Translations under genes and position numbers: made by a program | The notes under the pieces: model-generated | Databases searched by the model: none | Seen by the model: the letters and a program-made list of their open reading frames with translations, nothing else | Told to the model about the DNA's origin: nothing | In this document: piece after piece, positions 28,467 to 37,499 of the stretch | How the letters are laid out: each line of letters begins with the position of its first letter | Position numbering within the stretch: position 1 is the first letter of the stretch | NCBI RefSeq assembly: GCF_947497555.1 | Contig: NZ_CANMGY010000004.1 | Coordinates: forward strand, 62,001 to 126,000 | Length of the DNA stretch: 64,000 nucleotides | Reading direction: 5' to 3' | Origin: an uncultured Umboniibacter sp. | Lineage (GTDB): Bacteria; Pseudomonadota; Gammaproteobacteria; Pseudomonadales; DSM-25080

Positions 28467-29107
28467 TGATCGCTTTTGGACCTCCTCCGCTTGATATTCT
28501 CCTGCAAACCGAACACTTCATTGTCGTCAATAAGCCCGCCAATCTCCTTAGCGTGCCTGGACGGGGTATTGAGAAGCTTGATTCAGTGATACATCGGGCA
28601 CGTAGTCAATTTGGCTTTGCTGAGGCGGTACACCGGCTTGATATGCCAACCTCCGGCATCATGTTGGTTGCGCTGAGTAAAGAAGCTGATAGAGCCCTAA
28701 AACGCCAATTCAGTGAACGAACTACACGTAAACGCTACGAAGCCATGATTTGGGGCGCGCCTGCTCAGCCATCGGGAGTGATTGACCAACCGTTAATTTG
28801 CGACTGGGAAAATCGACCGCGGCAGATTGTCTGCTACGAACATGGCAAGCCCTCGCAGACACAATGGGAAGTCACAGAACAGCGTTCGGATAGAAGCCGC
28901 GTCTCGCTAATACCCATCACCGGCCGCTCACATCAGTTACGAGTGCACTTGCAGTGGCTGGGCCATCCCATTTTGGGTGACGAATTCTATGCCGAGGGCG
29001 CTGCCAAAGATGCCTCGAGCCGGTTGCTATTACACGCCACTGAACTTGATTTTGATGACCCGATAACTGGGGTACGCCACCAGCTGCAGTCAGCGGTACC
29101 CTTTTGA
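28466..29107 (+). CDS. rluA: Dual-specificity 23S rRNA U746 / tRNA U32 pseudouridine synthase RluA
   Basis: A 213-residue enzyme when started at the ATG that overlaps the preceding stop (TAATG); an in-frame GTG nine bases earlier is less likely. It matches the RluA subgroup along its length, including NKPxxLLSVPGR near residue 22, the catalytic VHRLDMPTSG with Asp59, PLICDWxNRP near 110 and PITGRSHQLRVH near 150. RluA isomerises uridine in helix 35 of 23S rRNA and in the anticodon loop of several tRNAs. Coupling to the small protein upstream suggests a shared role in translation. Confidence 0.92.
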   Translation: MIAFGPPPLDILLQTEHFIVVNKPANLLSVPGRGIEKLDSVIHRARSQFGFAEAVHRLDMPTSGIMLVALSKEADRALKRQFSERTTRKRYEAMIWGAPAQPSGVIDQPLICDWENRPRQIVCYEHGKPSQTQWEVTEQRSDRSRVSLIPITGRSHQLRVHLQWLGHPILGDEFYAEGAAKDASSRLLLHATELDFDDPITGVRHQLQSAVPF

Positions 29108-29133
29108 CTAGTCGCTATGAGAGAGCCAACACC

Positions 29134-29508
29134 ATGACTGAATTTCCTTATTTGATAGACGCCAATAGCGTACAAGACCTCCTAGCCAACCACGGCACTG
29201 CCGTCATTAATCTCGTGGCCGCTTGGTGCCCCGATTGTTACGAAGCTCAGGCGGCAAACTTAGAATCTCTGAGAGGCCCGCTGATTGAGGATGGCGTGAT
29301 GTTTGCCAACCTACTGGTTCAAGAGCAAAAGAATGAATACCTCTCCCCACTTCACCAAGCCTTAACCCTAGGTTTTGGCGGTCACGGATTCCCACGGACT
29401 GTGCTCATCCTCAATGGCGAGCCGGTATCAACCGACAACGTAGAAGTGACTGAAACTGACGCGCTTACTCAATTAGCGAGTCGTTTCCTGAAGTTGGTTA
29501 ACGAGTAG
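29134..29508 (+). CDS. Thioredoxin-like protein with CPDC active site
   Basis: A 124-residue thioredoxin-fold protein started at the ATG of MTEFPYLID, preceded by GAGAG; an upstream TTG is not needed. The active site reads WCPDC (Cys32, Cys35). There is a cis-Pro candidate in GFPRTVLI. The CPDC pair differs from the CGPC of thioredoxin, as in several specialised disulfide oxidoreductases. No signal peptide is visible, so it is probably cytoplasmic. It follows rluA by 26 bases and may share its transcript. Its 3' end overlaps the convergent D-lactate dehydrogenase-type gene by 36 bases. Confidence 0.78.
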   Translation: MTEFPYLIDANSVQDLLANHGTAVINLVAAWCPDCYEAQAANLESLRGPLIEDGVMFANLLVQEQKNEYLSPLHQALTLGFGGHGFPRTVLILNGEPVSTDNVEVTETDALTQLASRFLKLVNE

Positions 29509-32289
29509 CTCAACAATATGATGCACTGGGCGCTGAGTGTGTTGACTGAGCGCCACCTCACAGGCTCCGTTGATATAGACGCCCCGCTGACAACTGTCCC
29601 ATTGCTTCGCAATCTTTCCCCCCGCATGGGCGGCCAGGTCGTCATTTAAGAATTGTTTCACACCACCGCCACCGCAGCATGATTGCGGGAACGTGTGCAC
29701 TATGGCGCTACAGTAACCGGCCAGAGACACTAACTTCTGATAGTCCTCTTCGGTGAGCTCACAACCGAAATGAACAGCAATCGGTTCGTCGGTCTGAGCG
29801 AAGCTGAGTTTTGGCAACACTGAGCTCAATAGAAAGTCCATCAGGTTGGTGAACGGCCTTACCGCCTGATTAACCGTATTGAAACAACTCTGCGCATCCA
29901 CCAAAACAATGGCATCCTCTGGCAACTCGCTCAGCACCCCTGCTAACTCCTGTTGTTTCTCGTCTGCTAATTGGCCTTCACCGCGATTGGACCACTGCTG
30001 GCCACAGCACAGGCCATTATCCCTAGCAATCGTCTCCACCTGATAGCCTGCGTGCGCAAGTAGCTCAATGAACTGTTCATCGGTGCTCCCTTGCGGACCA
30101 CCAAATAAACGTGCGCCACAGGAGACGAGTAAAAAGACGGTCTTCGGTTCAGTCTCTGAAGTCAGCAGACGATCAGCGCATTGTTGCTGAGCCAGCGCTT
30201 TTCTTTTAGGTGAAGCTGCGGGCGGCGGTAGGTAGCGAGGAAGCGGCAAAGTGAACTGACGAACCAGTTGGCCATAGCCGCGTTGCCAAGCCTTGGGCCA
30301 TCGCCCAACCATTAGGTGAAACAGCTGGAAGCCTAGCCGATAGACCGACAACAGTTGGCCCCAATGACGGACTTTCCAAGCTCGCTGCCAGCGGACAAAA
30401 CCTCCAGCTTGAGCAGAAGACGAACCCTCTTCGCTATTCAATTTTCTGACTTTACGCGGCTTCCCCGCCGCGAAATTTCCGACTGCTACACCGGTATCAA
30501 TCCCGACAGGACAAACCGAAGCGCAAACACTGCATTGCGCACAGCTTTGGTCAATATCATACTTTAGCTGTGCTATCGGAATAGTCTGTTGGCGTCGCAG
30601 CGTCGCGATCCGTTGCCGCGGCGAGAGGGTTAAGTCAGAGCTTGGACACACGGGCTCACAAAAGCCGCATTCAATACACTGGTCGATCACCGAATCTACC
30701 AGCGGCATCCGTTTTGTATGCTTCATGTGAGCCGTCGCATCGGCGTTGATAATTACCCCGGGGTTCAGGCGATTTTCAGGATCTATAAGTGCTTTAATGC
30801 GGGTCATTAGACGATAGGCTTCATGACCCCATTCCTTTTCGACGAAGGGAGCCATTGCGCGTCCCGTGCCATGTTCAGCCTTAAGAGAACCTTGGAAACG
30901 ACCCACTATGACCTCGCTCAGCTCTGCCATAAAGGATTCGAAACACGCTAAGTCATGGTCATCATTCAAATTGGGAGTTACGATGAAATGCAGGTTACCG
31001 TCCAGTGCGTGACCAAAAATCACCGCATTTTCATAAAAGTTGTGCTTCTGCAACTGAACTCTCAACGCCAAGACCATTTCCGCTAAGTGCTTGGGCGTCA
31101 CGGCTATATCTTCAATAATCACCGTCGTGCCAGCGGGACGTTGGGCTCCCACCACAGGGAATATTCCCGTGCGAACATTCCAAAGTGCTTGGCAAGCCGC
31201 TTCATCGTACTCAAACTCCACAGCTCGACTCAAACCAGAAAACTCCGCGGCGACCACCGTTTCTGCCAGTCGTCTAGTTGGTACTTCACTATCCGCAGAG
31301 ACTTCAACCAGAAGGACCGCAGCGCCATCTTCCAAAGTATTCAGCCAAGGCGGGACGCCCGGCTTATTGCGCATCGTCGCGATTGAGCTGTAATCGAGCA
31401 GCTCAGCCGCCGCCACATTCATCGCCCCAATCATCGGAATGGCTTCACAGGCTTTATGAATATCACGGAAGGCTAAAAGTGCCGTAGCTCGGCATGGCGG
31501 AGCGCTTACGGTATCGAGCTCTACCTGATCGATGAACGCTAAGGCACCCTCCGAGCCCACCACCAAATGCGAGAGAATATCAACGCCGTCAGTGAAATCA
31601 ACCAGGCTATTGATACTAAATCCGGTGGTATTTTTAATTTCGTATTTGCGTCGTATCAACTGACATAGCGCAGCATTTTGCTGCGTCCGCGCCGCTAAGT
31701 CCTGAAGCTCTGCCAATAACACGCGGTGCGTGCGTTTGAAATCAGCCACTGACTTCGCTGAACCGGTATCCAGTAAGGTTCCATCTGCCAATACCATCCT
31801 CAGAGAACGCAAGGTGTGATAGCTATTACGCTTCACGCCGCAACACATTCCCGAGGAGTTATTGGCAACAATCCCGCCCATCATAGCGACTTTTAAGGTA
31901 GCTGGATCCGGGCCAATTTTACGATTGAATTTAGCCAATGCCGCATTTGCCTCGACACCGCGAACCGCTGAGCCCAGCCTAATGACGTGTCCCGCTTGGC
32001 TAACTATTAAGCTCCGAAAACCTGTAAAGCCCAGACGGACTAATATGCCTTCGCCCACCGCCTGTCCAGACAATGAAGTCCCGGCAGCACGAAATGTTAC
32101 GCCGAGCTTAAACTGTTCGGCAATGTGGAGAACACTCTGAAGCTGTTCAACTGAATCTACCGTGACGACGGCTTTTGGCGTGATCGCGAAGTAACTAGCG
32201 TCGGTTGACCAAGCGCTTAAGCGCGGTTCGGTGGCGCAGACGCGCTGCGAGCCCAATGAGGATTCTAAGGTACTGATCAGCCGATTCAT
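29473..32289 (-). CDS. FAD- and Fe-S-containing oxidoreductase, D-lactate dehydrogenase type
   Basis: A 938-residue fusion of an FAD-linked oxidase domain (residues about 1-500; PAGTSLSGQ-type loop FRAAGTSLSGQAVGEG) with a ferredoxin-type region and a C-terminal cysteine-rich domain. Cluster ligands are CxxCxxCxxxCP near residues 536-546 and again near 582-592. CCG-type segments near 780 (CCGQQW) and 880 (CCGGGG) belong to the heterodisulfide-reductase-like part. The same layout is seen in the quinone-linked D-lactate dehydrogenase of Pseudomonas. Glycolate or 2-hydroxyglutarate are alternatives. The ATG of MNRLIST follows AAGGAAG; a GTG further upstream is not preferred. Confidence 0.82.
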   Translation of the reverse strand: MNRLISTLESSLGSQRVCATEPRLSAWSTDASYFAITPKAVVTVDSVEQLQSVLHIAEQFKLGVTFRAAGTSLSGQAVGEGILVRLGFTGFRSLIVSQAGHVIRLGSAVRGVEANAALAKFNRKIGPDPATLKVAMMGGIVANNSSGMCCGVKRNSYHTLRSLRMVLADGTLLDTGSAKSVADFKRTHRVLLAELQDLAARTQQNAALCQLIRRKYEIKNTTGFSINSLVDFTDGVDILSHLVVGSEGALAFIDQVELDTVSAPPCRATALLAFRDIHKACEAIPMIGAMNVAAAELLDYSSIATMRNKPGVPPWLNTLEDGAAVLLVEVSADSEVPTRRLAETVVAAEFSGLSRAVEFEYDEAACQALWNVRTGIFPVVGAQRPAGTTVIIEDIAVTPKHLAEMVLALRVQLQKHNFYENAVIFGHALDGNLHFIVTPNLNDDHDLACFESFMAELSEVIVGRFQGSLKAEHGTGRAMAPFVEKEWGHEAYRLMTRIKALIDPENRLNPGVIINADATAHMKHTKRMPLVDSVIDQCIECGFCEPVCPSSDLTLSPRQRIATLRRQQTIPIAQLKYDIDQSCAQCSVCASVCPVGIDTGVAVGNFAAGKPRKVRKLNSEEGSSSAQAGGFVRWQRAWKVRHWGQLLSVYRLGFQLFHLMVGRWPKAWQRGYGQLVRQFTLPLPRYLPPPAASPKRKALAQQQCADRLLTSETEPKTVFLLVSCGARLFGGPQGSTDEQFIELLAHAGYQVETIARDNGLCCGQQWSNRGEGQLADEKQQELAGVLSELPEDAIVLVDAQSCFNTVNQAVRPFTNLMDFLLSSVLPKLSFAQTDEPIAVHFGCELTEEDYQKLVSLAGYCSAIVHTFPQSCCGGGGVKQFLNDDLAAHAGGKIAKQWDSCQRGVYINGACEVALSQHTQRPVHHIVELLVNQLQETTR

Positions 32290-32374
32290 GAAAACTTCCT
32301 TGGTTTTCACTAAGACTAACGGCTTTTATAAATAATTTCATGTTGGCTGAGACTAAATTACCCATGGCGCAAAC

Positions 32375-32403
32375 AAAAAAAGGGCGAGTCATACGACTCG
32401 CCC
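32375..32403 (-). terminator. Intrinsic terminator after aceA
   Basis: On the minus strand GGGCGAGTC and GACTCGCCC form a perfect 9-bp stem with a four-base loop, and a seven-base T-run follows. It lies about 50 bases past the aceA stop. Confidence 0.9.
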
Positions 32404-32453
32404 AATGTGGTAAAACTAACTGAAATATTCGTACTTCGAACTTAACGTGATAG

Positions 32454-34055
32454 TTACGCTACTTCGAACTGGTTCATGGTGTTGTCTTCACCTGAAGCCT
32501 TTAGTGCCTGATCACCAGAGAAGTACTCTTTGTGGTCATCACCCAGGTTTGAACCCGCCATGTCCTGGTGCTTAACACAGGCAATACCGCGACGAATCTC
32601 ACGACGCTGAACACCGCGAACGTATGCCAACATGCCTTCGCCACCGAAGTAACCTTGAGCCAAGGTGTCCGTTGACAATGCTGCGGTGTGGTAAGTCGGC
32701 AGCGTGATCAAGTGGTGGAAGATGTTCGCTTCACGCGCCGCAGTAGACTGGAAGTCGCGGATACGAACGTCTGCTTCAATGGCTAGCTCAGAGGTATCGT
32801 AGTCAACTGACATGAGCTTCTCGCGATCGTACTCTGACATGTCACGGCCTTCTTCAGCCCAAGCATCGAATACCTGCTGACGGAAGTTCAACGTCCAGTT
32901 GAAGCTTGGCGAGTTGTTGTAAACCAGCTTAGCGTCTGGAACGATGGCACGAATAGCGTTGACCATCTCGGCAATCTGCTGAACGTGTGGCTTTTCAGTT
33001 TCAATCCAAAGTAGATCTGCACCGTACTGAAGGCTAGTAACACAATCCAAAACAACACGGTCGAAACCGGTATTTTCTTTGAAACGGTACAACCCATTTG
33101 GCAAACGAACTGGCTTGCGAAGCTCACCGTCCTGCTTGATGATCATGTCGCCGTCATTAATGTCTTCTGGACCATTCACTGGCGTAGTCTCTAGGAACGC
33201 GTTGTACTGAGAAGCTAAGTCACCTGGCTCTTGAGATACCGGGATCTTCTGAGTAAGGCCTGCACCCAATGAGTCGGTACGAGCAACGATAACACCGTCA
33301 TCAACACCTAGCTCTAAGAACGCGTAACGCACAGCGTTGATCTTAGAGAGGAAGTCTTCATGAGGAACAGTAACTTTACCGTCCTGGTGACCACACTGCT
33401 TCGCGTCAGAAACCTGGTTCTCAATCTGGATACATGCTGCACCCGCTTCAATCATCCGCTTCGCTAATAGGTACGTAGCTTCTTCGTTACCGAAACCAGC
33501 ATCGATATCAGCAATAATGGGTACGACGTGTGTCTCGTAGTTCTCGATAGCGTTGATGGCCGCTGCTTCGGCAACCTCATCACCCGCTGCACGAGCCTTG
33601 TCCAAATCACCGAACAGATGACCTAATTCACGTGCATCAGCTTGACGAAGGAAAGTGTAAAGCTCCTCAATAAGGCTTGGTACCGATGTCTTCTCGTGCA
33701 TAGATTGATCAGGAAGCGGACCGAATTCAGAGCGCAGCGCTGCAATCATCCAACCAGAAAGGTAGAGGTAGCGCTTGTCAGTAGTTCCATGGTGCTTCTT
33801 AATAGAAATCATCTTTTGCTGGCCAATGAAGCCGTGCCAGCAACCAAGAGACTGCGTGTACTTAGTTTTGTCAGCGTCAAATTCCGCCATATCTTTGCGC
33901 ATGATGCCAGCGGTGTATTTAGCGACATCTAGACCTGTTTGAAAGCGGTTCTGAGCACGCATACGAGCTGCGTATTCAGGGTTAATGTTACGCCATGCTT
34001 CGCCACGTGATGCTTTGAGCGCGTTGATCAATTCAATTTCATTTTTGTAAGCCAT
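32454..34055 (-). CDS. aceA: Isocitrate lyase, long form
   Basis: A 533-residue isocitrate lyase that splits isocitrate into glyoxylate and succinate, the first step of the glyoxylate shunt. The catalytic block reads KQCGHQDGKVTVP, where enteric enzymes have KKCGH. Length is that of the larger Pseudomonas/Acinetobacter type rather than the 434-residue enteric one. The N-terminal part carries a GFIGQQKMISIKKHHG block typical of the long form. An AGGAGGG binding site precedes the ATG, suggesting strong translation. Malate synthase is not adjacent. The 442-base upstream region holds a HexR-like palindrome. Confidence 0.94.
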   Translation of the reverse strand: MAYKNEIELINALKASRGEAWRNINPEYAARMRAQNRFQTGLDVAKYTAGIMRKDMAEFDADKTKYTQSLGCWHGFIGQQKMISIKKHHGTTDKRYLYLSGWMIAALRSEFGPLPDQSMHEKTSVPSLIEELYTFLRQADARELGHLFGDLDKARAAGDEVAEAAAINAIENYETHVVPIIADIDAGFGNEEATYLLAKRMIEAGAACIQIENQVSDAKQCGHQDGKVTVPHEDFLSKINAVRYAFLELGVDDGVIVARTDSLGAGLTQKIPVSQEPGDLASQYNAFLETTPVNGPEDINDGDMIIKQDGELRKPVRLPNGLYRFKENTGFDRVVLDCVTSLQYGADLLWIETEKPHVQQIAEMVNAIRAIVPDAKLVYNNSPSFNWTLNFRQQVFDAWAEEGRDMSEYDREKLMSVDYDTSELAIEADVRIRDFQSTAAREANIFHHLITLPTYHTAALSTDTLAQGYFGGEGMLAYVRGVQRREIRRGIACVKHQDMAGSNLGDDHKEYFSGDQALKASGEDNTMNQFEVA

Positions 34056-34497
34056 GGTGACGACCCTCCTATGGGTTAAATTCGTTGCTTGACTTCAAGG
34101 TACTCGGACCCCTTTAGTTTGTGAAATAAGCTCAATCTCTAGCAATCATTCACCAAAATTATCAATTGCGAATTTACATTCACGTGAGTTTTGCAACATA
34201 TTTAGAATGGCCGCTACATCTTCACAGGTATTGATTTAATTGACATGTAGTAGGTAGGGAGTTTTTCATACAAAGAATTTTTCACGCTAATTTTCCATTC
34301 TGTAGTTTTACTACAGTGAACTTTTTTTAGCGTTTTGCGTAAATAAAGAACTTCGCGCGGTTTTATGACTGCTAACCGAGCGAGCAAAACACATCGAGCA
34401 ATGAGAGAGTGATTGAACTAATGGTGAGTTAATGCAGACATTCACATCAATATTGTTAACAATGTTCAGTAAATAACCATAATATGAATAGTTACTC
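34056..34497. other. Divergent control region aceA / flavoprotein monooxygenase
   Basis: A 442-base region with no credible gene. Visible elements are the HexR-like palindrome CTGTAGTTTTACTACAG at 34300-34316, a related half-site TGTAGTAGG near 34246, and a perfect palindrome ATTGTTAACAAT at 34452-34463, 34 bases before the monooxygenase start. An open frame of 77 codons on the minus strand here looks like a chance frame. Confidence 0.55.
34300..34316. promoter_or_regulatory. HexR-like operator between aceA and the monooxygenase
   Basis: CTGTAGTTTTACTACAG is a perfect palindrome with 7-bp arms. The core TGTAGTTTTACTACA differs from the HexR consensus TGTAATwwwATTACA only by the symmetric A-to-G and T-to-C change. 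It is about 245 bases from the aceA start and 182 from the monooxygenase start. A T-run seven bases later leaves a terminator hairpin as an alternative. Confidence 0.55.
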
Positions 34498-35976
34498 ATG
34501 ATAAATCCAAACCAAGACAGTAATCCCCCCATTTTCGACACCATTATTGTAGGTGCCGGGATCTCAGGTATTGGCGCTGCCTATTATTTTCAGCGTGACT
34601 GCCCAAATAAAAGCTATGCCATTTTAGAGAGTAGAGCGCAGCTAGGTGGGACCTGGGATTTATTTAAATACCCGGGCATTCGCTCAGATTCAGACCTCTA
34701 TACCTTTGCCTATGAATTCAAACCCTGGCGATCACGAAAATCGATAGCCTCGGCGCAACTTATTTTGGAATACCTGAATGAAACCGCTGATGAATATCAG
34801 ATCCGCGACCATATTCAATTTAGCACTCAGGTAAAGCGCGCTGAGTGGTGTTCTACAGAATCACTTTGGACTATAACAACACGAAACACCAAGTCCGGTG
34901 AAACAACGGTCCTGAAGGCGCGCTGGATTTTCTCAGCGACAGGCTACTACGATTACAATGAGGGTTTTCTTCCCAAATTCAATGGTCTAGAGAGCTTTGA
35001 CGGTGAACTAATCCACCCCCAACATTGGCCCGAAAACTTTAGCGCGAGCGGCAAGAAGATCGTGGTGATTGGCAGTGGCGCGACCGCCGTGACCATTGTC
35101 CCGGAGCTAGCAAAGGATGCCGATCACGTCACTCTGGTTCAACGAACGCCAACTTATATGATGAACTTACCAACTGGCGACCCGATTGCGAATACCATCA
35201 AAGCTATTTTTTCAGAACAGACGGCTCACCGTTTAATTCGCAGGAAGAATGTCTTTCTACATCGACTATTCTGGCGCTTTAGTCAACGCTTCCCGAATGC
35301 CGCCAAGCGTTTTCTTATTCGCCATGTCGGTCGCAATCTTCCCGAGGGTTACGATGTGGCTAAACATTTCACCCCACCCTACAACCCCTGGGATCAACGT
35401 TTGTGTGCGGTGACCGATGGCGATTTGTTTAAAGCCATTCACCGTGGTGATGTAGATATCCAGACGGATCACATTGAGTGTTTCACCAGCTCTGGGCTTA
35501 AGCTGAAATCCGGGGAGGAAATTAACGCCGACACAGTAGTCACCGCGACGGGCCTAAACATCCAATTAATGGGCGGTGTAGACATCATCATTGACGGTAA
35601 GCCCATTGATTTTCCCAATACCGTTACCTACAAAGGCGCGATGCTCTCTGGTGTGCCTAATTTCTGTTTCGCAGTTGGTTACACTAATGCCTCATGGACA
35701 CTAAAGATTGGTCTACTCTGCGAGTACTTTTGTCGCGTGTTTAACCATATGGAAGCGCAAAACTTCAGCAAGTGTGTTGCGGAAGTACCCACTCATAACT
35801 TCCCCACTTCACCGTTACTCGATTTTAGTGCCGGCTACGTGCAACGCTCACTGCATTTAATGCCCAAAAAGGGTGAATCAGCACCCTGGGATATGTCTAT
35901 GAATTATGGTCCGGACGTGAAGTTTTTCCGTGAAGGTCGCATTGATGACGAATTCTTGGTGTTTCAAGCTAACTAA
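34498..35976 (+). CDS. Flavin-containing monooxygenase (Baeyer-Villiger-like)
   Basis: A 492-residue NADPH/FAD-dependent monooxygenase. The FAD Rossmann motif GAGISG lies at residues 19-24, the NADP motif GSGATA near 190-197, and the Baeyer-Villiger fingerprint FxGxxxHxxxWP is complete as FDGELIHPQHWP near residue 170. Such enzymes oxygenate ketones, aldehydes or amines; the substrate is unknown. The ribosome binding site is weak, and translation may depend on a regulator. It diverges from aceA and stands alone. Confidence 0.84.
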   Translation: MINPNQDSNPPIFDTIIVGAGISGIGAAYYFQRDCPNKSYAILESRAQLGGTWDLFKYPGIRSDSDLYTFAYEFKPWRSRKSIASAQLILEYLNETADEYQIRDHIQFSTQVKRAEWCSTESLWTITTRNTKSGETTVLKARWIFSATGYYDYNEGFLPKFNGLESFDGELIHPQHWPENFSASGKKIVVIGSGATAVTIVPELAKDADHVTLVQRTPTYMMNLPTGDPIANTIKAIFSEQTAHRLIRRKNVFLHRLFWRFSQRFPNAAKRFLIRHVGRNLPEGYDVAKHFTPPYNPWDQRLCAVTDGDLFKAIHRGDVDIQTDHIECFTSSGLKLKSGEEINADTVVTATGLNIQLMGGVDIIIDGKPIDFPNTVTYKGAMLSGVPNFCFAVGYTNASWTLKIGLLCEYFCRVFNHMEAQNFSKCVAEVPTHNFPTSPLLDFSAGYVQRSLHLMPKKGESAPWDMSMNYGPDVKFFREGRIDDEFLVFQAN

Positions 35977-35985
35977 CGAACTCAC

Positions 35986-37233
35986 TTAGCGCCGCTTAAC
36001 ACGGCGCTCAGTTAAGGTCTTAGTCACGACTACGCAGTTTCTACCCGCGGCTTTGGCTTGATAGAGCGCATCGTCCGCCTGTTTGAGCCAATCCTGATGG
36101 CTCATTGATAGCAATAGCTTGCCTATCCCGGCACTGATACGCACCGAGACACCTTTCGCTTTATTCGCCTTCTTAGAGGCCGTTGACGAGGAGCTATTCT
36201 TCGAGCCGGTTTTCTTAGCGGCGGGTTTGGCAGCAACTGATACCGACAACTGGAATTTCTTCGCCGCAATTCGCTCTCTCAAGCTATTCAACTGCTCAGT
36301 AAAGCGCTTAACTTCCGTTGGCTTAGCAAGCATTACAAACTCTTCACCACCATAGCGATAGGCCTGAGCGAAACGGCAGCGAGCCAATTCCTTCGCGACC
36401 GCCTGGAGCACTAAGTCACCATTAGCATGGCCGTACTTATCATTAAACTTTTTGAAATGATCAATATCAACGAAGGCCGCTAACGAACCTACCGGCATTC
36501 GTTTGAGGTCGGAATCTAGCCGTTGACGCCCCGGTAAGCCGGTTAGGCTGTCACGCCAAACTCGCTGACTCATGGTTAACAGTAAGACCAAGATGAAAGC
36601 ACTCTGCACCGTAATCAATAGCATCCAAAGCTGAGGTATATCCGGACTATTCAGCAACGCCAAGGCGAAAACGCTTACGGCTATGTAATGAATATCCAAT
36701 CTCCGAGTAATCAGAAAATTTATCAAGGTACAGACCACTGGGAGGCATAGAATTAGTGCATCAAGCTCAACAAATGAATTAAAATTTACTGCCAATGGCG
36801 TTGTTGCACCCCACGCCATTAATTGCTCTTCGTTTAATACAAACGCGCCGAATCCCAGGAGTGAGATCACGCCAATCAGCAGCGCAAAAAATAATGATTG
36901 CTTTCGGCGGAATGGACCATCGGTAAATAACATAACCCCCGAAATAGCTAGCGTTACCAGAATCTTGTAAGCATTTTCGGTAATAATAGGATGCGTGCTT
37001 AATGCGATTAGTTTGGGTGCGAATAACGCTGTCCAAAGGACAAGTAAAGATAGAAACAGCACTCTAGTTTGGCGAAGCGTCAACGCAAGTAATGTTGCAA
37101 CCAAAAGCGTTAGTAGACCATAAACTTCTAACGCGGGAACGATTTCAGCAATCAAGGGTAATAAGCTAGAAGCGGTCAACGCGGTGGCGAGGATCAACGG
37201 TAGGTTGCGAGACCAATTCATTAAACTTTGCAT
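35986..37233 (-). CDS. Membrane diguanylate cyclase (GGDEF) with a low-complexity insertion
   Basis: A 415-residue protein. About six hydrophobic segments fill residues 10-195, then a GGDEF domain of about 200 residues. The active-site GGEEF is intact at residues 295-299, so c-di-GMP synthesis is expected. The inhibitory RxxD site expected upstream is not recognisable in ARCRFAQAYRY. Residues 336-361 are an insertion of Ala, Lys, Ser and Thr (with SSSSTAS) that splits the last beta strands from the rest; the domain resumes at SVRISAGIGKL. It converges with the monooxygenase, nine bases apart. Confidence 0.88.
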   Translation of the reverse strand: MQSLMNWSRNLPLILATALTASSLLPLIAEIVPALEVYGLLTLLVATLLALTLRQTRVLFLSLLVLWTALFAPKLIALSTHPIITENAYKILVTLAISGVMLFTDGPFRRKQSLFFALLIGVISLLGFGAFVLNEEQLMAWGATTPLAVNFNSFVELDALILCLPVVCTLINFLITRRLDIHYIAVSVFALALLNSPDIPQLWMLLITVQSAFILVLLLTMSQRVWRDSLTGLPGRQRLDSDLKRMPVGSLAAFVDIDHFKKFNDKYGHANGDLVLQAVAKELARCRFAQAYRYGGEEFVMLAKPTEVKRFTEQLNSLRERIAAKKFQLSVSVAAKPAAKKTGSKNSSSSTASKKANKAKGVSVRISAGIGKLLLSMSHQDWLKQADDALYQAKAAGRNCVVVTKTLTERRVKRR

Positions 37234-37418
37234 TCATCTAGCTCGAATAATTATAAGTATTTGAGTGTATCCTGCTAGCAAATAAGGGGAAAGGAAAAAT
37301 AATCGTATAGCTCGGACAATCGTTGTATTTAAAACCTCTATCACAATCATTCTCGTTAGGCACTACAGTCTTCGGGTCGGCCGACCTTGCGTACCACACC
37401 GAGGTTAGCTAGCGCCCA

Positions 37419-37456
37419 CAAAAAAGCCCCACCAAAAAATTGGTAGGGCCCTTTTT
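37419..37456. terminator. Intrinsic terminator after fklB
   Basis: GCCCCACCAA (37426-37435) pairs with TTGGTAGGGC (37440-37449) with one mismatch, and A- and T-runs lie at both sides. Read leftward it ends the fklB transcript; it could also act rightward. Confidence 0.75.
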
Positions 37457-37499
37457 GCTCACTCAACCTATTGTTAAGTGAAAGTGTTGAATGCAGTTA

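Noticed and set aside
34311-34544. A 77-codon minus-strand frame in the aceA upstream region
   Set aside because: It overlaps the monooxygenase start and control sites; the peptide is Ser/Asn-rich with no recognisable pattern.
37375-37386. Perfect palindrome GGTCGGCCGACC between the cyclase and fklB genes
   Set aside because: About a dozen palindromes of this length are expected by chance in 64 kb, and it has no repeat or matching family. I give it no role.
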